Shown here in pieces: positions 27,969-38,955 of a DNA stretch of 64,000 bases. Made by a program: the position numbers and the translations under genes. The first letter of the stretch is position 1. Each line of letters starts with the position of its first letter. The stretch comes from AP-15 sp050729795. GTDB taxonomy: Bacteria > Pseudomonadota > Alphaproteobacteria > ATCC43930 > CGMCC-115725. Under the pieces are notes generated by a model. It did not search any database. It was given only the letters and a program-made list of their open reading frames with translations, and was not told where the DNA came from. Location: contig JBOHME010000003.1 of the NCBI GenBank assembly GCA_050729795.1, positions 34,120 to 98,119 of the forward strand, given 5' to 3'.

Positions 27969-28445
27969 ATGCCGATGCTGCGTCAGGCCTTTAGCGACCG
28001 GCTCAAAGCGGCGATGAAGGCGCGCGACAGCCGCACGCTTGGGACCGTTCGGCTGATCTTGGCGGGACTCAAGGAGCGCGACATCGAGGCGCGCACTCTC
28101 GGCAACCGTGAACCGGGCAACGCTGGCAGCCTCACCGACCCCGAGATCGCCCGGATGCTGCAGGGGATGATCAAGCAGCGGCGCGAATCGATTGGGCTTT
28201 ACGAAGCCGGAAACCGCGCCGACCTCGCCCGGCAGGAGCGCGAGGAGATCGCAGTGATCGAAAGCTTTCTGCCGCGCCAGCTGAACGAGGGCGAGATCGA
28301 GGTGGCGGTGCGGGCGGCAATCGCCGAGAGTGCTGCGTCGAGCCTCAAGGATATGGGCAAGGTCATGACGACACTGCGCCAACGGCATGCCGGCAGCCTC
28401 GATCTCGGTCGCGCCGGGGCGATCGTCAAGCGGCTGCTCGGGTGA
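27969..28445 (+). CDS. yqeY: GatB/YqeY domain protein
   Basis: This 158-residue helical protein is a stand-alone version of the tail domain of GatB, the tRNA-dependent amidotransferase subunit. Landmarks are LKAAMKARDSRTLGTVRLIL, the central MIKQRRESIGLYEAGNR, and SFLPRQLNEGEIE; the end is MGKVMTTLRQRHAGSLD. Its exact role is unknown, but a link to tRNA handling is inferred from GatB. It lies between carA and dnaG, a conserved alphaproteobacterial position. An ATG two codons later (27975) is an equally good start. Confidence 0.92.
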   Translation: MPMLRQAFSDRLKAAMKARDSRTLGTVRLILAGLKERDIEARTLGNREPGNAGSLTDPEIARMLQGMIKQRRESIGLYEAGNRADLARQEREEIAVIESFLPRQLNEGEIEVAVRAAIAESAASSLKDMGKVMTTLRQRHAGSLDLGRAGAIVKRLLG

Positions 28446-28578
28446 CTAGCCGGGATCCGACAGGCGCCATGCGCGCGCTCGCGCGCGACCGCCGGGCGCC
28501 GGCCGCCGCGTCGGCGGCTGACGGCGCAGATCGCCAGCGCGGGCCCGGCCACGGCGCGATCCCGGCCCGGCAAGACTG

Positions 28579-30387
28579 ATGGCCTTCCCGCCGGGCTTTC
28601 TCGACGAATTGCGCGGCCGCGTGCCGCTCAGCGACCTCGTCGGCCGCACCGTCAAGCTGACCCGACGCGGGCGGGAGTTTGCCGGCCTCTGCCCGTTTCA
28701 CCACGAGAAGACACCATCCTTCTACGTCGTCGCCGACAAGAATTTCTTTCATTGCTTCGGCTGTGGCGCCCATGGCGATGCGATCGGCTTTGTCATGCGC
28801 GCCGATCACCTCGATTTTCTCGAAGCGGTCGAGAAGCTGGCCGGCGAAGCCGGGCTCGCGGTGCCGCAAGCGAGCCCGCAGGAACGTGAGCGGGCACAGC
28901 GGCAGAAGACCCTGCTCGAAGCCCTCGAAGCCGCTGCGGCCTTTTACGAGACGCGGCTGTGGGCGCCGGTGGGCCGCCAGGCTCGCGACTATCTGCGGAC
29001 CCGCGGCCTCGACCTCGAAACCATCCGACGCTTCCGCCTCGGTTGGGCTCCCTCAGGTGCCGACGGTGCGGACCGGCAGGGGCTGCACCGCGCGCTCGCC
29101 GGCGATTTCCCGGAACCGCTCCTGATCGAGGCAGGGCTGCTGCATCGGCCCGAAGAGGGCGACAGCTTCGACTATTTCCGCACCCGGGTGATGTTCCCGA
29201 TCGGCGACCGTGCGGGAAGAGTGATCGCGTTTGGCGGTCGTGTGCTCGATGAGAGGCAGCCCAAATATCTGAACTCGCCCGACACGCCAGTCTTCATCAA
29301 GGGCCAATCGCTCTATGGCTGGTCGGCGGCGCGCGCGGCGGGTGCCGATCGCAGCAACCCGATTGTCACCGAAGGCTATCTCGACGTGATCGCGCTGCAG
29401 CGCGCCGGGTTCGGCTCGGCGGTGGCGCCGCTCGGCACCGCGTTGAGCGAATTTCAGCTGCAGGAATTGTGGCGGCTCGGACCGGAGCCGATCCTGTGCT
29501 TTGATGGCGATAGCGCGGGTGCACGCGCCGGCGCGCGCGCCTTGCGCCGGGCTTTGCCGCTGCTGCGCCCGGGCCACAGCCTGCGGTTTGCCGAGCTGCC
29601 CGCGGGCGAGGACCCGGATTCGCTGCTGCGCACCGCCGGACCCGGCGCGATCGAGCAGGTTCTCGCCGCCGCCCGGCCGCTGTCGCGGCTGCTGTGGGAA
29701 CTCGAGCTCGGTATCGGGCCCGCGGACACGCCGGAGCGGCGCGCCGATCTCGAACGACGCCTGATGGACGCGGTCGGGTCGATCGGCGAGCGCATGGTGC
29801 AGGCCGAATATCGCCGCTTCGTGCGGCAGAAGCTGTACGAAACCGGCCGCGTGGCGGGTGCCCCGATGCGCCGCCCGGAACCGGCGCGCCCGACTTTTGT
29901 CAGCGACCGCCCGGCGCCACCGCGTCGTTCGGCGGCCCGCGTGCAGCGCGAAATCCTGCTGCGCATCCTGCTGCGCACCCCGGCGTTGATCGACGAGGTC
30001 GCCGAAGAATTGGCCGCTCTGGACATTCCGGAAGCAGCGCTTGACAAGCTTCGCCATGAGATTTTAGAGATCGGCGCTTTGCGGCCTGGGCTTGACGCTT
30101 CGGCGCTCCGACAACACCTTCTCAAGGACGGGTTTGCGGCGACCGTGGATACGCTCCTCTCGCCTTCGGTCGATTCGGGCTTTCTGGTCCGGCGCTCGGA
30201 TTCGTGGGCCACGGCACGCGAGGAGTGGGCCCATGTGACCGGAATGCTGATGGGAGGTCACCGGTCGGCCTTGGCCGAAGCCAGCAACCACTTGAGCGAC
30301 GAGGTCTCGGCCGCGAGCTGGGAGCGCTTTCTGGCGGCGCGCGAAGCAATGCTGCGGGACGGTCGGATCGATGAGGAGCCGGCGTGA
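28579..30387 (+). CDS. dnaG: DNA primase DnaG
   Basis: DnaG makes RNA primers for replication. The 602-residue protein has the three usual domains. The N-terminal CHC2 zinc finger appears as CPFHHEKTPSFYV and FHCFGCGAHGDAIGF. The central TOPRIM catalytic domain contains IVTEGYLDVIALQ and LCFDGDSAGARAG with the metal-binding acidic residues. The C-terminal DnaB-binding domain (from about residue 445) is less conserved. It lies 135 bases upstream of rpoD, part of the widespread dnaG-rpoD macromolecular synthesis arrangement. Confidence 0.97.
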   Translation: MAFPPGFLDELRGRVPLSDLVGRTVKLTRRGREFAGLCPFHHEKTPSFYVVADKNFFHCFGCGAHGDAIGFVMRADHLDFLEAVEKLAGEAGLAVPQASPQERERAQRQKTLLEALEAAAAFYETRLWAPVGRQARDYLRTRGLDLETIRRFRLGWAPSGADGADRQGLHRALAGDFPEPLLIEAGLLHRPEEGDSFDYFRTRVMFPIGDRAGRVIAFGGRVLDERQPKYLNSPDTPVFIKGQSLYGWSAARAAGADRSNPIVTEGYLDVIALQRAGFGSAVAPLGTALSEFQLQELWRLGPEPILCFDGDSAGARAGARALRRALPLLRPGHSLRFAELPAGEDPDSLLRTAGPGAIEQVLAAARPLSRLLWELELGIGPADTPERRADLERRLMDAVGSIGERMVQAEYRRFVRQKLYETGRVAGAPMRRPEPARPTFVSDRPAPPRRSAARVQREILLRILLRTPALIDEVAEELAALDIPEAALDKLRHEILEIGALRPGLDASALRQHLLKDGFAATVDTLLSPSVDSGFLVRRSDSWATAREEWAHVTGMLMGGHRSALAEASNHLSDEVSAASWERFLAAREAMLRDGRIDEEPA

Positions 30388-30461
30388 CACTGGGCGTAAC
30401 CCGCGGATCCGCCGGTGAGCGCGCCACCCGTGGCGTTGCAGCACGGGAAATTCTTGTCTCC

Positions 30462-30497
30462 GGTATTGGCCCAGCCTGGGGTATTGGCCCATCCGGG
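30462..30497. repeat. 18-bp direct repeat in the rpoD leader
   Basis: The unit ggtattggcccagcctgg (30462-30479) is followed directly by a copy with three changes (30480-30497). It lies 26 bases upstream of the rpoD start, in the only gap between dnaG and rpoD, so it may overlap the rpoD promoter or leader. Confidence 0.7.
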
Positions 30498-30522
30498 GCG
30501 AAACCTGTCTAGGGATGGTGGA

Positions 30523-32481
<1,959 letters not shown>

Positions 32482-32607
32482 CCCGGCAGGCTCTGTCCTC
32501 CTGGCCGGGGCCGGCAAATTTCCCAAGCGAATTTTCTGCATCCAGCAGCGGCGAGGATCGGGGTGAGGGGCGACAGCCTCTGTGCACTGTCGTATCCTTT
32601 CTGCCGC

Positions 32608-32684
32608 GGGCCCGTAGTTCAGCTGGTCAGAACGCGCCGCTCATAACGGTGTAGTCGCAGGTTCGAATCCTGCCGGGCCTACCA
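32608..32684 (+). tRNA. tRNA with CAU anticodon, probably tRNA-Ile2
   Basis: The 77-base cloverleaf folds fully. It has acceptor GGGCCCG/CGGGCCT, D stem GTTC/GAAC, anticodon stem CGCCG/CGGTG with loop CTCATAA (anticodon CAT at 32642-32644), T stem GCAGG/CCTGC with loop TTCGAAT, and an encoded ACCA end. A CAU anticodon fits either elongator Met or the lysidine-modified Ile2. The C4-G69 and C5-G68 acceptor pairs match the known TilS recognition pattern and favour Ile2. It lies 126 bases after rpoD. Confidence 0.93.
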
Positions 32685-32731
32685 TCGTCGGGCGGTACTG
32701 GCGCCGACACGCCGCAGCGGGGAGGCCGGCC

Positions 32732-33796
32732 ATGAGCGCAAACCACGCCACACATCCGATCGTGCATTTTGTCGGCAGCGTCTCGCTGCCCGATGCCGAA
32801 ACCGTGTTTCGGACGCTCGCGGCAGCGACAGGGCCGCACCTGCTTCGCCTGCCCGATGGCGAGACCGGCATCCGCAAGACCTGGATCCGGTTTTTGCAGC
32901 AGGTGCTGGCCGACAACCCGGCGATCGAGGTCGCGAGCGACGTGCCACCGTTCAGATTTACGCAATGGGACGGAAAGCTGCTGCGCGAAATTCCTCGCCT
33001 TCGCCTGCGCCGGAACGCCACACTCGATCCCGCAACGTTTGTCACCGGCTATGCCGATATGGCGATCGCCTCCTGGCATCTGTTCGAGCGTTTGCAGGCG
33101 GAAGGCGTCATTCCGCCCGGCGTCAAGTTCCAGGTATCGCTGCCGACGCCGGTCGCTCCCGTCTACAACAACATGGTCCCGGCGGACCGGGCAGCACTGC
33201 TGCCGGCGCTGACGGAGCATCTTCTCGGCGAGGTCGCGAAGATTGTTGCTGCCGTGCCAAACGATCGCCTCGCGCTGCAATGGGATGTGTGCCAGGAGGT
33301 GTTGGCCTGGGAAGGGTATTACGAGCCGGGTCCGGTTGATTTTCGCACCGAGACGATCGATGTCCTGACGCGGATCGGCGACGCGGTGCCCGCCGCGATC
33401 GAGCTTGGCTACCATCTCTGCTACGGCAGCCCCGCCGACCAGCACTGTGTGCAGCCGAAGGACATGGCGATCATGGTCGAGATGACCAATGCGGTCGTCG
33501 CCGGCATCACCCGGACGATCCAGTTCTTTCATATGCCGGTGCCAAAGGATCGCATCGACGACGCCTATTTCGCCCCGCTCGAAAAGCTGCGCCTCGATCC
33601 GGCAACCGAGCTCTATCTTGGCCTCGTCCATTACGATGATGCGGCCGGCGACCTAGCGCGGCTCGCCGCGGCGCGCCGCCACGCCCGGGTGGACGGTGTC
33701 GCCACCGAATGCGGCATGGCGCGCGGCGACCCGGCGCGGATGCCGGCGCTGCTCGCCGCGCATGTCCACGTCGCGCAGCTCGCGGCGGATCGGTAG
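32732..33796 (+). CDS. MetE/UROD-like TIM-barrel protein of unknown function
   Basis: The protein has 354 residues. The opening VHFVGSVSLPDAETVFRTLA, followed by LLRLPDGETGIRKTWI, belongs to a little-studied group related to cobalamin-independent methionine synthase (MetE) and uroporphyrinogen decarboxylase. ELGYHLCYGSPADQ matches the MetE zinc motif His-x-Cys, and TECGM near the C-terminus could supply the last Cys ligand. It lacks the N-terminal half of true MetE. A zinc-dependent methyl or thiol transfer is possible, but no substrate can be named. It stands alone, directly after the tRNA. Confidence 0.72.
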   Translation: MSANHATHPIVHFVGSVSLPDAETVFRTLAAATGPHLLRLPDGETGIRKTWIRFLQQVLADNPAIEVASDVPPFRFTQWDGKLLREIPRLRLRRNATLDPATFVTGYADMAIASWHLFERLQAEGVIPPGVKFQVSLPTPVAPVYNNMVPADRAALLPALTEHLLGEVAKIVAAVPNDRLALQWDVCQEVLAWEGYYEPGPVDFRTETIDVLTRIGDAVPAAIELGYHLCYGSPADQHCVQPKDMAIMVEMTNAVVAGITRTIQFFHMPVPKDRIDDAYFAPLEKLRLDPATELYLGLVHYDDAAGDLARLAAARRHARVDGVATECGMARGDPARMPALLAAHVHVAQLAADR

Positions 33797-33813
33797 CTAC
33801 GGACGCCGCCCAC

Positions 33814-36800
33814 CTAAGACACCTGCGCGAGCTCCTTCGTCCGGGTCGATTGCACAGCGGCGAGGTGATCCTTGGCCAGGACGGTATAGACCGCGGGCAA
33901 CACGAACAATGTAAAGAGCGTGCCGATCGACATGCCGGCGACGACGACAATGCCGATCGAGAACCGGCTCGCCGCCCCGGCCCCGCTCGCCGCCAGCAGC
34001 GGCACGAGCCCGACCACCATCGCCGCCGTCGTCATCAGGATCGGGCGCAGCCGGACGCGCGCCGCCTCGATGATCGCGCGCCGCCGGTCGAGCTGTTCGC
34101 TGATCTGCAATTCGTTGGCAAAGGCGACCATCAGGATGCCGTGCTTGCTGATCAGCCCGATCAGGGTCACCAGCCCGACCTGGGTATAGATGTTCATCGT
34201 CGCCAGGCCGAAGAACAGCGGCATCATCGCGCCGCAGATCGACAGCGGCACGCTGACGAGGATCACCAGCGGGTCACGCAGGCTCTCGAACAATGCCGCC
34301 AGCACCAGGAAGATGATGATCAGCGCGAACACGAATGTGACCGCGAGCCGGTTGCCCTCGCGCACATAGAGCCGCGTATCCGACAAATAATCGTGGCTGA
34401 AGCCGACCGGCAGCTTTTTCGCCTGAGCTTCGAGGAAATCGACGGCCTCTCCGGTCGTGACCCCCGGCATCGGCACTGCCTGGAATGTTGCCGAGTTCAG
34501 CTGGTTGTACTGGGTCAGCGCGTTGGGCTCGGTGTCCATGCTCAGGCTGACAAGGTTCGACAGCGGCACCGGCTGTCCCGCGGCCGATTTGACGTAATAG
34601 CGGCTCAGGGTCTGCGCATTGAGGCGGTCGGACCGCGGCACCTGCGGGATCACCTCATAGGAACGGCCGTTCAAGTTGAAGCGATTGACGTAATTTTCGC
34701 CGACCAATAGCGCCAGCGTGTCGCCGATCGACTGCATCGTGACACCGAGCTCGTTGGCTTTGGAGCGGTCGATATCGACGTGGATCACCGGCTGGTCGAA
34801 ATCGAGATCGCTGTCGACAACGATGAACATGCCGCTCTTGCGCGCCGCCTCCTTGATTTTCTCCATCTGCAGATAGACCGATTTGTAGTCCGCCGGCGAA
34901 TAGATCACCATCTGGATCGGCAAGCCGCCGATCGTCGCCGGCAATGGCGGCAGGTTGAAGACAAAGGCACGCAGCCCCGGAACTGCATTGACCTTTTTCT
35001 GGAGCAGCGGCTGCAGCTGCTGCGCCGAGCGCGACCGCTCGTCCCACGGCTTCAGGATCACACCGGCGATGCCCTGGTTCGGTCCCAGATTACCATTGAC
35101 GATAAAGCGCAGATAGGTCTCAGGAAACGAGGCCAATGCGTGATCGAGCTGATGATCGTAAGCTTCCGAATAGTCGAGATTGGAATATTGTGGCGATTTG
35201 GTCAGCGCGAACAGCACCCCTTGGTCCTCCGGAGGCGCCAGCTCGGCCGGGGTGTGGAGATACATGAACACAATGCTCGCCAGCACCGCGGCGCCAAACA
35301 GGGCGGTGACCGGGCGGTAATCGAGCGAGCGTTCGAGGCGGCGGCCGTACCAGCCGGAAAGGCGCGAGAAGGCGCGGTCGATCACCCGCACAAAGCGCCC
35401 GTGCAGCATCTCGCGGGAGAGCAGCAATGAGCACATCATCGGCGACAAGGTCACCGCGACGATGCCCGAGATGATCACCGCACCGGCGAGGGTAAACGCG
35501 AACTCGCGAAACAGCGCGCCGGTGACCCCGCCGAGAAACCCGATCGGTGCATAGACGGCCGCCAAGGTCAGGGTCATCGAGATGACCGGAGTGGCGATCT
35601 CGCGGGCGCCGATCAACGCTGCTTGCGTCGGCGTTCGGCCTTGCTCGATATGACGATAGACGTTTTCGACGACGACGATCGCGTCGTCGACGACGAGCCC
35701 GATCGCCAGCACCATGGCCAGCAAGGTCAACAGGTTCAGGCTGAACCCGAGCGCCGCCATGATGATCCCGGCGCCAACCAGCGACAGCGGGATGGTCACG
35801 ATCGGGATCAGCACCGAACGCAGGCTGCCGAGGAACAGAAAGATCACCGCGATGACGATGATGACAGCCGAGCCGAGCGAGGATTCGACCTCGTTGATCG
35901 AGGCCTGGATGAATTTGGTCGAATCGTAAGCGACCCGCATCTCGACCGAGGCCGGCAGATTGCGCTTGATCTGCGGCAGCAATGCGCGCACGCCCTTGAC
36001 CAAGGTCAGCGGGTTGCCCGACGGTGTCGCCTGGATGCCGATGAACACGGCCTGCCGCCCGTTCATCATCACGCTCGACGTCCAGCTCTGCGCTGCGAGC
36101 TTGACGGTAGCAATATCGCGCATCCGCACGACGGCGCCGTTCTTGACCTTGACCACCATGTTCTCGAATTGAGAGACATCGGTAAGCCCGGTGTTGGCGC
36201 TGACATTGGTAACGGTGAAGTAGCCTTTGGCCTGGCCAGGCGCTGATTGGTAGTTGTTGGCCTGGATCGCAGCGGCGACATCGCTGGCCGAGATGCCGCG
36301 CGCCGCCATCCGCGCCGGGTCGAGCCATAGCCGCATCGCAAAGGTCTGACCGCCGAGGATATCGGCCGAGGCCACGCCATTGACCGTGTCGAGCAGCGGC
36401 TGCACCACCCGCGTCAAGTAGTCCGAAATCGCCGCGCTCGAGATCTCGCTGCTCGAAAAGCCGATATACATGACCGCCGTGGTCTGGCCGGTGGCCTTGA
36501 CGATGATCGGGTCCTCGGATCCGATCGGCAGCAGGTATTTGACCTGCTGGACCTTGGCCATGACCTCGGTCAGCGCCTTGTCCGGGTCGTAATTGAGCTC
36601 GATGTAGGCGACGATTGTGCTCGTCCCCTGGACCGAGGCCGAGGTCATGTAGTCGATGCCCTCGGCCGTCGCCACCGCCTGGGCGATTGGCGTCGCGATA
36701 AAGCCCTGCATCAACTCGGGCGAGGCGCCGGGATAGAGCGTGGTGATCGTGATCGTAGTGTTCGACAGCTTCGGGTATTGCCGGACCGGCAGCCCCAGCA

Positions 36801-36885
36801 TCGCCCGCAGCCCGATCAGCAGGATCAGGAGGCTGACCACCAGCGCCAGCACCGGCCGGCGGATAAAGATGTCGGTGAACGACAT
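33814..36885 (-). CDS. RND multidrug efflux permease (AcrB/MexF family)
   Basis: This 1023-residue inner-membrane pump opens MSFTDIFIRRPVLALVVSLL, the standard start of hydrophobe/amphiphile exporters of the RND family. It has twelve transmembrane helices and two large periplasmic loops. The paired Asp in GLVVDDAIVVVENVYRHIEQ (TM4) is the proton relay. Near the C-terminus, GLISKHGILMVAFANELQ and GIVVVAGMSIGTLFTLFVLP are typical. The start at 36885 matches the family; an upstream in-frame start would add 25 Arg-rich residues. It is the last gene of the TetR-adaptor-permease operon. No outer-membrane channel gene follows, so it must share one encoded elsewhere. Confidence 0.95.
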   Translation of the reverse strand: MSFTDIFIRRPVLALVVSLLILLIGLRAMLGLPVRQYPKLSNTTITITTLYPGASPELMQGFIATPIAQAVATAEGIDYMTSASVQGTSTIVAYIELNYDPDKALTEVMAKVQQVKYLLPIGSEDPIIVKATGQTTAVMYIGFSSSEISSAAISDYLTRVVQPLLDTVNGVASADILGGQTFAMRLWLDPARMAARGISASDVAAAIQANNYQSAPGQAKGYFTVTNVSANTGLTDVSQFENMVVKVKNGAVVRMRDIATVKLAAQSWTSSVMMNGRQAVFIGIQATPSGNPLTLVKGVRALLPQIKRNLPASVEMRVAYDSTKFIQASINEVESSLGSAVIIVIAVIFLFLGSLRSVLIPIVTIPLSLVGAGIIMAALGFSLNLLTLLAMVLAIGLVVDDAIVVVENVYRHIEQGRTPTQAALIGAREIATPVISMTLTLAAVYAPIGFLGGVTGALFREFAFTLAGAVIISGIVAVTLSPMMCSLLLSREMLHGRFVRVIDRAFSRLSGWYGRRLERSLDYRPVTALFGAAVLASIVFMYLHTPAELAPPEDQGVLFALTKSPQYSNLDYSEAYDHQLDHALASFPETYLRFIVNGNLGPNQGIAGVILKPWDERSRSAQQLQPLLQKKVNAVPGLRAFVFNLPPLPATIGGLPIQMVIYSPADYKSVYLQMEKIKEAARKSGMFIVVDSDLDFDQPVIHVDIDRSKANELGVTMQSIGDTLALLVGENYVNRFNLNGRSYEVIPQVPRSDRLNAQTLSRYYVKSAAGQPVPLSNLVSLSMDTEPNALTQYNQLNSATFQAVPMPGVTTGEAVDFLEAQAKKLPVGFSHDYLSDTRLYVREGNRLAVTFVFALIIIFLVLAALFESLRDPLVILVSVPLSICGAMMPLFFGLATMNIYTQVGLVTLIGLISKHGILMVAFANELQISEQLDRRRAIIEAARVRLRPILMTTAAMVVGLVPLLAASGAGAASRFSIGIVVVAGMSIGTLFTLFVLPAVYTVLAKDHLAAVQSTRTKELAQVS

Positions 36886-36913
36886 GGTCTGGGCGCGCCC
36901 GTGAGATCGCCGC

Positions 36914-38146
36914 TCAATGCAGGGTCGGATAAGCCGGCGCCTGCAGCGGCGGCGAGCCACTGACCGCGACCTCGGTCCCGTTCTGCAATTTGATCTGGCC
37001 CGCCGCGACGACCTCCTCGCCGGGCTTGAGCCCGCTCAGGATCGCCACCTTGCCGCCCCAGCGCGTTCCGGTCTTGACCGGGGTGCGCACCGCCTTGAGG
37101 ATCGGCTTGCCCTTGGCGTCCTTGCCGCTCTGGCGGATTACATAGACGCTGTCGCCGTAGAGCGTGTAGTCGACCGCAGTCTCCGGCACGACCATGACGT
37201 CGGGCTGCGGCGGCAACACGATTGCGGCATTGACAAACATCCCCGGCAGTAGCGCGTCATCGGAATTGGGCATCGTCGCCTGGACCTCGATGGTCCGCGT
37301 GTCGGGGCTGAGCTGGGGCTCGATGGTGGTCAGCTTGGCCATGAACACCCGGCCGGGATAGGCGTCGGAGGTGACCCGAACTTCCTGGCCGACCGCGATT
37401 TCCGAGCGCTGCTGCGATGGCAGCGTGAAATTGACATAGAGCATAGACAGGTCGGTCAGGGTCACGATCGGCGCGCCGGCGGTCAGATATTGCCCAAGAT
37501 CGATCTGGCGCAGCCCGAGCTGTCCGGAAAACGGCGCGCGAATCAACTTTTGTGCGATGATCGCCTGCGTCTTTTCAATCATTGCATTCGCCTGAGCGAG
37601 CTGGCTCTGGTCCTGGTCGACGGTCTGCTGCGGGGTGAAGTGCTGTTTAACCAGTTGCTTCGAGCGCGCCAGCGTGATCTCGGCGAGCCGCGCCTGCGCC
37701 TCGTAATTGGCAAGGTCGCCGCGGTCCGGCGCGTCGTTGAGCTGCACCAGCGGATCACCGGCCTTCACCTTTTCACCCGGCTGGAAAAAGATCTTGGTGA
37801 CACGCCCGGCGACCTCGGGATTGACCGTGACCTGATTGACCGCGACGAGCGAGCCGATGCCGGGGGCAAAGCGCGGGACCGATTGGGTGGTGACGATCAC
37901 CGCGCTGATCTCGGCCGGTGGCGGTTTGTTGTGCGCGAAGAAATTGGCGATCGCGTGGGCGCGGAAGCGGTTGAACTCGTAGAGGCCGCCGAGCACGATC
38001 ACGAGCAGCAGCCCGACGATGACAAACCAGCGCACCACGTGCGGCCGCGACGGAGCCGTGCGGTCGCCCTCGCCGCGCCCGCCTACCGCCCGGTTTGTGG
38101 TCACCGTGCGTGCCGGGGGCTGCGGCGGCAGGGGATCACCGTCCAT
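36914..38146 (-). CDS. RND efflux periplasmic adaptor (membrane fusion protein)
   Basis: This 410-residue protein bridges the pump and an outer-membrane channel. A cytoplasmic Pro-rich start is followed by one membrane anchor (VVRWFVIVGLLLVIVLGGLY). Next come a lipoyl half-motif (VTVNPEVAGRVTKIFFQPGE), an alpha-hairpin (about 170-235), the second lipoyl half (IIAQKLIRAPFSGQLGLRQI) and beta-barrel parts (RVFMAKLTTIEPQLSPDTRT). The start at 38146 overlaps the TetR stop by 11 bases, so translation is probably coupled. An upstream in-frame start would translate the 15-bp repeats as an artificial PIWGR array and is rejected. Confidence 0.93.
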   Translation of the reverse strand: MDGDPLPPQPPARTVTTNRAVGGRGEGDRTAPSRPHVVRWFVIVGLLLVIVLGGLYEFNRFRAHAIANFFAHNKPPPAEISAVIVTTQSVPRFAPGIGSLVAVNQVTVNPEVAGRVTKIFFQPGEKVKAGDPLVQLNDAPDRGDLANYEAQARLAEITLARSKQLVKQHFTPQQTVDQDQSQLAQANAMIEKTQAIIAQKLIRAPFSGQLGLRQIDLGQYLTAGAPIVTLTDLSMLYVNFTLPSQQRSEIAVGQEVRVTSDAYPGRVFMAKLTTIEPQLSPDTRTIEVQATMPNSDDALLPGMFVNAAIVLPPQPDVMVVPETAVDYTLYGDSVYVIRQSGKDAKGKPILKAVRTPVKTGTRWGGKVAILSGLKPGEEVVAAGQIKLQNGTEVAVSGSPPLQAPAYPTLH

Positions 38147-38927
38147 CGGCGGCCTCTCGATCGGCGGACCCCATATCGGCCGCCCCCTTATCGGCCGCCC
38201 CCATATCGGCCGCCCCCATATCGGCCGCCCCCATATCGGCGACGGCGAATTCGAGCGGATGACAGGCACTGGCGGGCAGAGCCGCGGCGATCGCAGCAGC
38301 ACTCAGGCCGAAGCCGCGCAGGATGAACCACACGGTCTCTTCGGCCACCCCCGCCATCGTCCCCTGATAGGTCAGGCAGGCGCGCGCCGGCAGCAGCACG
38401 AACGCCATCATTGCCGCCAGATGATGGCCGAACCAGAAGCGATTGGCCGAGGCGATCGGACCCGGCGCCATGTCGCCGGCGGCGACCGCTGCCTCGATCG
38501 AGGCGGCGAACAACGGATGAACCCGAGAGAAGATCGTGTCGAACAGCTCGCGCGCGTACTCGCCATCCTCGAGAAAGCTGTGCAGCACCAGCCGCAGCCG
38601 GGAGTCGCGCTCGGTGCGGTCGGCATCGCCGGCGAGCAGAAAATAGCGCACCATGTAATCGATCATGCGGACCAGTGTCGCGGTCGAGGCTTCGAGCGTT
38701 GCCAGCCTTTCGAGCGCCGGGTCACCCTCGCAGCCGAGCCGTAGGATTTCGCCATAGAGATGCTTTTTGCTCGGAAAGTGGCGGAACAGCAGGGCCTCGG
38801 AGATGTTCGCCGCCTCGGCGAGCTCGCGCGTCGTCGTGCCGGCAAAGCCCTTGCGCGCAAACAACGGGAGGGCGGCGGTGACGATCGCCTTGTGGCGCTC
38901 GTCGCTATCCAGTCGTGTCAGAGCCAT
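38136..38927 (-). CDS. TetR-family repressor of the RND pump, with a repeat tail
   Basis: This 263-residue regulator starts MALTRLDSDERHKAIVTAAL and has the TetR helix-turn-helix GTTTRELAEAANISEALLFRHF. The ligand-binding helices cover about residues 60-215. The C-terminus ends in pentapeptide repeats of the type A-A-D-M-G (five copies, the later ones diverging), encoded by the 15-bp array at 38161-38235. This tail is absent from ordinary TetR proteins. The start at 38927 was chosen because the upstream GTG (38951) lies within the probable operator. It opens the TetR-adaptor-permease operon, so it probably represses the pump and itself. Confidence 0.9.
   Translation of the reverse strand: MALTRLDSDERHKAIVTAALPLFARKGFAGTTTRELAEAANISEALLFRHFPSKKHLYGEILRLGCEGDPALERLATLEASTATLVRMIDYMVRYFLLAGDADRTERDSRLRLVLHSFLEDGEYARELFDTIFSRVHPLFAASIEAAVAAGDMAPGPIASANRFWFGHHLAAMMAFVLLPARACLTYQGTMAGVAEETVWFILRGFGLSAAAIAAALPASACHPLEFAVADMGAADMGAADMGAADKGAADMGSADREAADGR
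38161..38235. repeat. 15-bp in-frame tandem repeat, five units, inside the TetR C-terminus
   Basis: The unit tcggccgcccccata is repeated at 38161, 38176, 38191, 38206 and 38221. The last three copies are identical and the first two have one to two changes. The unit length is a multiple of three, so copy-number change would only lengthen or shorten the AADMG tail of TetR without a frameshift. The adaptor start lies just 3' of the array. Confidence 0.95.
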
Positions 38928-38939
38928 CGCGCCGAGAAA

Positions 38940-38955
38940 GTAAGCGTTCACTTAC
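38940..38955. promoter_or_regulatory. Candidate TetR operator
   Basis: GTAAGCGTTCACTTAC is a 16-bp imperfect palindrome with 5-bp perfect outer arms (GTAAG/CTTAC). It lies 12 bases upstream of the TetR start codon. Many TetR-type pump repressors bind such palindromes over their own promoter, so autoregulation and pump control are likely. Confidence 0.65.

Noticed and set aside
32608..32684. The tRNA as an attachment site of an integrated element
   Set aside because: No integrase gene and no repeated copy of the tRNA 3' end was seen downstream.
38147..38302. Longer start of the RND adaptor through the repeat array
   Set aside because: It would give an artificial PIWGR repeat as N-terminus. 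The same bases encode the end of TetR, and a proper start lies at 38146.
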